Of a stretch of DNA of 64,000 bases, positions 58,440 through 64,000 are shown piece by piece. The notes under the pieces were generated by a model that saw only the letters and a list, made by a program, of their open reading frames with translations, was not told the DNA's origin and did not search any database. Source of the DNA: Nyssa sinensis (Eukaryota > Streptophyta > Magnoliopsida > Cornales > Nyssaceae); NCBI GenBank assembly GCA_008638375.1, contig CM018052.1, forward strand, positions 17,946,450 through 18,010,449, written 5' to 3'. The position numbers were made by a program, and so were the translations under genes. The first letter of the stretch is position 1. Each line of letters opens with the position of its first letter.

Positions 58440-59870
58440 TACTGTTTCTAACAATGGCTTCAATGAGAAGTGGAGTCTTGATTGGGGTTGCTCCTATAAT
58501 ATGACCCCTAATCGGGATTGGTTCACCAACTATGATGCAATTAATGATGGTTCAGTCTTAATAGGCAACAACGTAGCCTGTAAGACAGTTGGGATAGGTT
58601 CAGTTTGAATTCGTTTATATGACAGAATTGTGAGCACTTTGACAAATGTAAGGCATATACCGGACTTGAAGAAAAACCTAATTTCTTTGAGCAGTTTGGA
58701 TTCTAATGGTTGCAAGTTCTTTGCTAAAGGTGGAGCTATAAAGGTTTGCAAGGGATCTTTGGTTGTGATGAAAGGTAATAAAGTAAAAGGCCTTTATGTT
58801 CTTCAGGGCAGTACAGTTGTTGGTTCTGCAAGTGTTTCATCTTCATCTTTAATTTATCCAGATTTAGATACCTCCTATTTGTGGCATATGCGATTGGGTC
58901 ACATGAGCGAAAGGGGTATAAAAATTTTGAGCAAACAAGGTTTGCTCTATGGACAGTCAACAAGAAAGCTTGACTTTTGTGAGCATTGCGTTTTTGGAAA
59001 ATAGAAAAGGGTGAAGTTCAGTACTACGATTTATAAAACCAAGGGTACAGTTAACAACATCCATTCGGATCTTTGGGGTCTTGCAACCATCCCGTCCCAA
59101 GGTGGTGCTTGGTATTTTCTGACTTTCATTGATGATTATTCAAGAAAAGTGTATTTTCTAAAGCACAAGAATGAGACGTTTGCTACATTTAAGTAGTGGA
59201 AAGTCTTGATTGAGAAGCAAACAAGTAAACAGGTCAAGCGGCTTAGAACAGACAACATCATGGAATTTAGTGATGGAAAGTTTAATAAGTTCTGTCAAAA
59301 TGAGGGAATTTCAAGGCATGGCATAGTTCGTGGCAATCCCTAGCAAAATAGAGTTGTAGAATGGATGAACAGAACTCTTATGGAGAGAGCTCATTATATG
59401 CTTTTGAATGTAAGCTTATCTAACGCATTTTAGTCTGATGCAGTTAATACAACTTGTTATTTGGTGAACCATTATCCTAATATTGTTATTAAAACTAAAA
59501 CTCCTAATGAGGTGTGGTCGGCACTCCTTCTGATTATTCAAATTTGAAATTATTTGGTTGTCCTACTTATTATCATATGAATGATGGTAAACTTGAGCCT
59601 AGGGACTAGAAGTGCATATTCATTGGATATGCACAAGAGATTAAAAGTTATAGATTGTGATATACTAATTTTAAGTCACCCGAGTTAGTTATCAGTAAAG
59701 ATGTTACTTTTGATGAATCTGTTGTGTTTCACCCAAGAAAGGAGTTTACTGATGTTCTAGGGAATAAACAAAGTTATAGCAAGGAAGTGGAGCTATAGGT
59801 TAGAGCTCTAGAGAAAGTCCAAGAGGGCACTCAACTTCAGCCCATTATTTCTACACAGAGTTCTCCCTCA
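58440..59870 (+). pseudogene. pol: Tork-like protease, GAG-pre-integrase and integrase
   Basis: Protease remains as WSLDWGCSYNMTPNRDWF (the usual D-S-G-C is D-W-G-C) and VRHIPDLKKNLISLSSLDSN. The pre-integrase segment LWHMRLGHMSERGIKILSKQ and LDFCEHCVFGK form the HHCC zinc-binding region. The integrase core shows HSDLWGLATIPSQGGAWYFL, FIDDYSRKVYFLKHKNETF, LRTDNIMEFSDGKF and the VVEWMNRTLMERAHYML block: the two Asp (D of HSDLWG; D of RTDN) are kept and the third acidic residue is E in VVEWMNR. Several stops. Confidence 0.82.
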
Positions 59871-59939
59871 GACTCTGGTGCAGAAAAAGAACTACAATAT
59901 AGCATTACGGCTGGTAGAGAAAAGAGACAGATTCGGCCA

Positions 59940-61440
59940 CCTTAGAGATTTGGGTATACAGATTTCGTTGCGTGTGCACTTACTATGGCAGAGGATATTG
60001 CAGTGCAAGAGCCTTGTACCTATTCAAAAGTTGTCATGGGTAGTGAGTCTGCACAGTGGATTATGGCCATGAATGAAGAGGTTGAATCTCTTTACAAGAA
60101 CCAGACATGAGATTTGGTGAAATTGCCTACGAGTTGGAAGATTGTTGGTTACAAATGGGTCTTCAAGAAAAAAGAAAGCACCCCAATGGTTGAAGATGCT
60201 AGATACAAAGCATGCTTGATTGCAAAGGGCTCCAGTAAGAGAAAAGGTGTGGATTTCAATAAATTTTTCTCACCCGTTGTGAAGCATAGCTCTATTCGCG
60301 TGTTGCTTGCTTTGGTTGCTTTGTTTGAATTAGAGCTCGAGAATCTTGATGTCAAGACAATATTTGTACATAGCGAGCTTGAAGAGACTATCTACATGAA
60401 ACAACGAGAGGGTTTTGTTATGCAAGATAAAGAATATCATGTTTACAAGTTGAAAAAGTTATTGTATGGCTTAAAGCAGTCTCCAAGGTAGTGGTACAAA
60501 TGATTTGACACCTTTATGGTTGGCAGTGGTTACTCAAGGCATAATTTTAACAGTTTTATATATCATAGATAGTTTTCAGATGGTTCTTTCATTTACTTGT
60601 TACTCTATGTAGATGACATGCTTATAGCTACCAAAAACATGTCAGAGATTGACAGTTTGAAGTCACAGCTGAGTAACGAGTTTAAGATGAAATATTTAGG
60701 TGTTGTAAAGAAGATTTTGGGTATGGAAATTCATAAGGATAGGAAAGTTGGAAAGTTTTACTTGTCACAACAAAAGTACATAGAGAAGGTGCTTGAGCAT
60801 TTTGCTATACAAAGTTTCAAATCAGTGAATACTCCACTTGCCTCTCATTTTAGGCTTTTTGCAGCATTACCTCTGCAGAGTGAGGAGGAGGAACGGTATA
60901 TGTTAATTGTTCCTTATTCTAGTGCAGTTGGTAGCATTATGTATGCTTTGGTTTGCACACGTCCAGGCATTTCACAAACAGTGTTGTCAGTCGATATATG
61001 GCTAATCCTAGTAAAGCTCATTGGCAAGTAGTGAAATGGATACTTTGGTATTTGAGAAGGACTTCAGATATCAGCTTAGTGTTTGATAAAGCTTGTTGCT
61101 TTGGTTCTACCATTGTAGGATATGTTAATTCAGATTATGCTGGTGATCTAGATAAGAGGAGATCTCTGACAGGTTATGTCTTAACACTTGCTGGTTGTGC
61201 AATTGGTTGGAAAGCTACTCTACATTTTATAGTTGCTTTGTTAATAATAGAAATATAGTATATAGTCGTAGCAGAAGTAGTGAAAGAGGCAATTTGGTTG
61301 AGAAGTTTAGTTAGTGATTTGGGCTTATAGCAGGATGTTATTGTTGTAGTTTGTGATAGCCAAAGTGCAATACATTTGACCAAAAATTAAATTTATTATG
61401 AGAGGACCAAACACATAGACGTTAGATATCATTTTCTTAA
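59940..61440 (+). pseudogene. pol: Tork-like reverse transcriptase and RNase H
   Basis: VGYKWVFKKKESTPMVEDAR, KRKGVDFNKFFSPVVKHSSI, LENLDVKTIFVHSELEETIY and YKLKKLLYGLKQSPR lead to the polymerase motif LLYVDDMLIA at 60,600-60,626. ILGMEIHKDR and KYIEKVLEHF follow. After a frameshift near 60,975, RNase H is seen (GYVNSDYAGDLDKRRSLTGY) and CDSQSAIHLTKN then ERTKHIDVRYHFLKDV. Stops at 60,489, 61,257, 61,328 and 61,389 among others. Confidence 0.85.
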
Positions 61441-61650
61441 AGATGTTATGTCCCAAGGTGACATTACAATAAGGAAGACTTCCATAACAGAGAATCCAGC
61501 AAACGTAAAGACTAAGCCTACTCCGCTACTCAAGTTCAAACATTTTTTAGACTTGATTGGTGTTCGCACCAATTTATTTTATCCTTTGGGATTTTGTGGA
61601 GAAGACAACATAAGAAGGTTATTTGCTCGTGCCTTAAGGGAATACAAGCC

Positions 61651-61662
61651 AATGTGGAGATT
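61651..61662 (+). other. Polypurine tract of the Tork-like element
   Basis: aatgtggagatt directly before the right LTR at 61,663. Confidence 0.75.
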
Positions 61663-62031
61663 TGTTATTTGTGCCTTGCATTCTTGAGCCGACTCGCACC
61701 CTAACTATTTTAGGCACTTTTAGAGGTCTGTTGATTGGCACTTGGACCTAGAAAACCCTTTTCTCTATTGACCATTAGGTACAAGAAGTTTTAGAGCATT
61801 TGGAAAAAGTCATAAAATGGCTCAACAGCACACGTGTGTGTCGATCGGCACTCAGAGGGTGCAATCAGCACTCAAGGACTGTCGATCGGCACTCGGGTGC
61901 CAACAACCCCTCTTCTTTGTGTGCCTATTGGCACTTGGGCCCAAATTTTTAATTTTTGCCTGTTTTTCATACTTTAGAGTTTGGGGACATTATATAATGT
62001 ATTATTACAAGAGAAGAGAGAGAGAGAGAAT

Positions 62032-62078
<47 letters not shown>

Positions 62079-62280
62079 CAGTAAGAAGTCTTCTTAGACA
62101 TCTGTGAGGGTTTTAAAACCTCATTTTGTATTCTTCACCTTTTGATAGTGGATATTTTATTATGTTTTGCCCATGGATGTAGGCTGTTTGCCTAATCACG
62201 TATATTTGGTATTCTCTTGTTCTTGTTGTGTTTGTTTCTTTTCTCTTCGTTATTTTATTTTTCGCTTCAGTTGCGCAACA
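61663..62280 (+). repeat. Tork-like LTR, right copy
   Basis: It starts tgttatttgtgccttgc and ends ttgcgcaaca. Longer than the left copy because it has three copies of a cgatcggcactc-type phrase (61,841-61,901) and a GA microsatellite (about 62,010-62,075). Confidence 0.9.
62010..62075. repeat. (GA)n microsatellite in the right LTR
   Basis: Interrupted GA run; the left LTR has only gagagaaat at the corresponding place. Confidence 0.9.
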
Positions 62281-62285
62281 CCTTT

Positions 62286-63469
62286 CTTCATGACATTCTT
62301 AAGGAAGAAGTCTATGTAGAGCAACTTAAAGGTTTTAAAGATCCACAAAATCACTCCCATGTTTTCCCTCTCAAGAAGGCCTTATACGGATTGAAGCAAG
62401 CTCCTAGAGCTTCGTATAAGAGGCTCTCGGCATATCTTCTTAAAAATGGGTTCTCAAGTGGTAGTGTCGACAAGACTATGTTTGTAAGGAAAGATGGGAA
62501 AGATTTTGTTATTGCTCAAGTTTGTGAGGATGACATAGTCTTTGGATCCACAAGTACCAAGTATAATCAAAATTTTGCTGAAGAAATGAAAATTAGTTTT
62601 GAAATGAGTATGGTTGGAAAGCTCACATATTTCCTGGGATTTTAAGTAAGGCAAATGGTTGATGGGATTTTCATCTCTCAAACCAAGTATGCCAAAGAGT
62701 TGGTCAAGAAATTTGGGCTTGAATTGGCGAAGCATGCTAGAACTCCCACGAGTACTAGTACGAAGCTTAGCAAAGACACTATTGGCAAGGATGTTCAGTT
62801 TACTTTATATAGAAGCATGATAGGTAGTCTTCTCTATCTTACTTTTAGTAGGCCTGACATATCCTTTAATGTTGGAGTATGTGCTCGATTCTAATCTAGT
62901 CCTAAAGAATCACATCTTATTATCGTAAAGAGAATCCTAAGATTTGTGAGTGGGACTTTAGAATATAGCATTTGGTATCTTTTTGATACAAATGTTACCT
63001 TGGCGGCATTCTCTAATGCTGATTGGGTCGGGAATGTGGATAATCGGAAGAGCACTTTTGGTGGGTGATTCTATCTTGGAAATGCCCTTGTCTTTTGGCA
63101 TAGTAAGAAGTAGAACGTCATTTTCCCCTCCATTGTCGAGGCCGAGTACATAGCTGTGGGGAGTTGTTGTGCCCAACTTGTGTCGATAAAACAAATGTTG
63201 GCGGATTATGTGGTTGATATAGGCACCATGACCATTCATTGTGATAATTCTAGTGCCATAAATATCTCTAAGAATTTAGTCCAACATTGTAGGACAAAGC
63301 ACATTGATAGTCGACATCATTACATTAGACAATTGGTGGAGGATGGTCTTATTTCTTTGCTTTATATTCCTACCGAACATCAACTTGCAAACATTTTTAC
63401 CAAACCCTTAGACTCTCTTAGGTTTGAACACCCTAGAAAATCTATCGGTGTGTGCATTCTCGAGTAAGT
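62286..63469 (+). pseudogene. pol: SIRE-like reverse transcriptase and RNase H, part 2
   Basis: It continues the RT after the Tork-like insertion: FLHDILKEEVYVEQLKGFKD, FPLKKALYGLKQAPRA, and the catalytic block as QVCEDDIVFGSTS (YVDD reads CEDD, the two Asp kept). LTYFLGF-stop-VRQMVDGIFISQ, SMIGSLLYLTFSRPDISFNV, FSNADWVGNVDNRKSTFGG and VEAEYIAVGSCCAQLVSIKQ follow, then HCDNSSAINISKNLVQH, RTKHIDSRHHYIRQLVEDG and ANIFTKPLDSLRF. The frame stays largely open, with stops at 62,643, 62,893, 63,067 and 63,111. Ends ICVCILE-like at 63,467. Confidence 0.85.
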
Positions 63470-64000
63470 TGTGTTCTCTTCCATAGTCTAGGTAATTCTT
63501 AAGTTTTCTATCTATTCTAGGTCTATGGATTTTATTTTTTTTTTGTTTTTTTTTTGTGAATTTTGTATCCCTCGTACCTTTGTGAAGTCAATAATCCAAA
63601 AATATATTTCTATGGTTTTAATTGCTAATGATAATCCTTTTTTTAAAAAAAGAATTATACTAAGTTCAATTTAAGTGATTAAATCTTGTCTTGTGATCTT
63701 TATTCTATCAATATCTTCACTTAGTCTTTTTCACTTGGGTGCACACAATCTTTCGATCTACTTGTGATCTCATAAGTATTAGTTTTGCAAATTTCTTGCA
63801 TAAGATTGTCTTGTAGATAGGATGGGCTTAATAGTTTTATGTTTTCATCTCAATAAGTCCATGGCTAGAAAGATTGACTCGGGTTGAAAAAATCGAAAGA
63901 CCAAAAATAAAATGGCACACACATAAAAAATTCAAGAGTGGAAGGAAATGGCTACCCTTGAGATAGTGTATTTGCTAGCATTGGTAAAACCTTTGAAAAG
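63470..64000 (+). other. 3' spacer of the SIRE-like element
   Basis: AT-rich non-coding sequence with a T run (63,530-63,555). Elements of this lineage often have a long region between pol and the 3' LTR. No frame seen. Confidence 0.45.

Larger units (their letters stand above)
56997..62280 (+). mobile_element. Tork/TNT1-like Ty1/copia element, complete but dead
   Basis: 5,284 bp with two LTRs, a PBS-like site, copia order gag, protease, integrase, reverse transcriptase, RNase H, polypurine tract, and a perfect 5-bp duplication. About twenty stops and frameshifts prevent expression. The lineage is judged from gag wording (FGPWHIKMHALLRQQGLMKV) and RT (LLYVDDMLIA). Confidence 0.88.
55000..64000 (+). 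mobile_element. SIRE/Maximus-like copia element, interrupted, runs off the window
   Basis: LTR (about 55,000-56,752), PBS (56,759-56,770), then reverse transcriptase directly: gag, protease and integrase are deleted. The RT frame is split by a Tork-like element and resumes at 62,286 through RNase H to 63,469. The lineage is judged from the RT wording (NVIGTKWIFKNKLDENG; DDIVFGSTSTKY) and a long LTR. The 3' LTR is outside the window. Confidence 0.72.

Overview
The window is nuclear DNA of a flowering plant, probably a eudicot. It contains one confident host gene (an intron-containing plant GH17 glucanase), a fragment of organelle DNA, and stacked LTR retrotransposons with plant-type Met-tRNA primer sites. 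AT-rich spacers and TA, GA, CT and GT microsatellites fit this. I cannot name the species.

Layout. 1-2,400: decayed gypsy-type LTR fragments. 2,690-3,600: a MITE-like inverted repeat and two tandem repeats just upstream of the gene. 3,667-5,286: a three-exon glucan endo-1,3-beta-glucosidase with signal peptide, both catalytic glutamates and a C-terminal tail that looks like a GPI signal. 5,287-8,590: intergenic sequence with microsatellites. 8,590-8,982: a probable LINE 3' end. 8,983-17,519: a decayed minus-strand Ty1/copia element, one LTR of which is split by a 3.7 kb terminal-inverted-repeat DNA transposon (13,015-16,718). 17,633-18,122: a copia solo LTR.

18,977-47,092 is a nested complex of gypsy-type sequence. 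A plus-strand LTR appears to be split by minus-strand members of a related family. That family (here G1) has LTRs of about 4 kb but an interior coding only gag, so it is a TR-GAG-like non-autonomous element. Two gag copies and several LTR pieces in alternating orientation are present. One G1 LTR is in turn interrupted by a 10.2 kb gypsy/chromovirus element (G2, 27,782-37,979) with a perfect TTCTC target duplication.

47,756 to about 50,940 is organelle-derived: a fragment of mitochondrial rps3 followed by a collinear plastid psbF-psbL-psbJ fragment and probable mitochondrial spacer. 50,945-55,000 holds an LTR remnant and a truncated Reina-like gypsy element. 55,000-64,000 is a SIRE/Maximus-like copia element whose reverse-transcriptase reading frame is cut exactly by a Tork/TNT1-like copia element (56,997-62,280) with target duplication CCTTT.

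No transposable element here has an intact pol. The stop codons are mostly explainable as C-to-T or G-to-A changes, as expected of methylated plant repeats. The most unusual structures are the gag-only family with a shared in-frame stop, the alternating-orientation LTR mosaic, a sequence module repeated inside LTRs of different families, and the alternative splice choices that would switch the glucanase between secreted and membrane-tailed forms.
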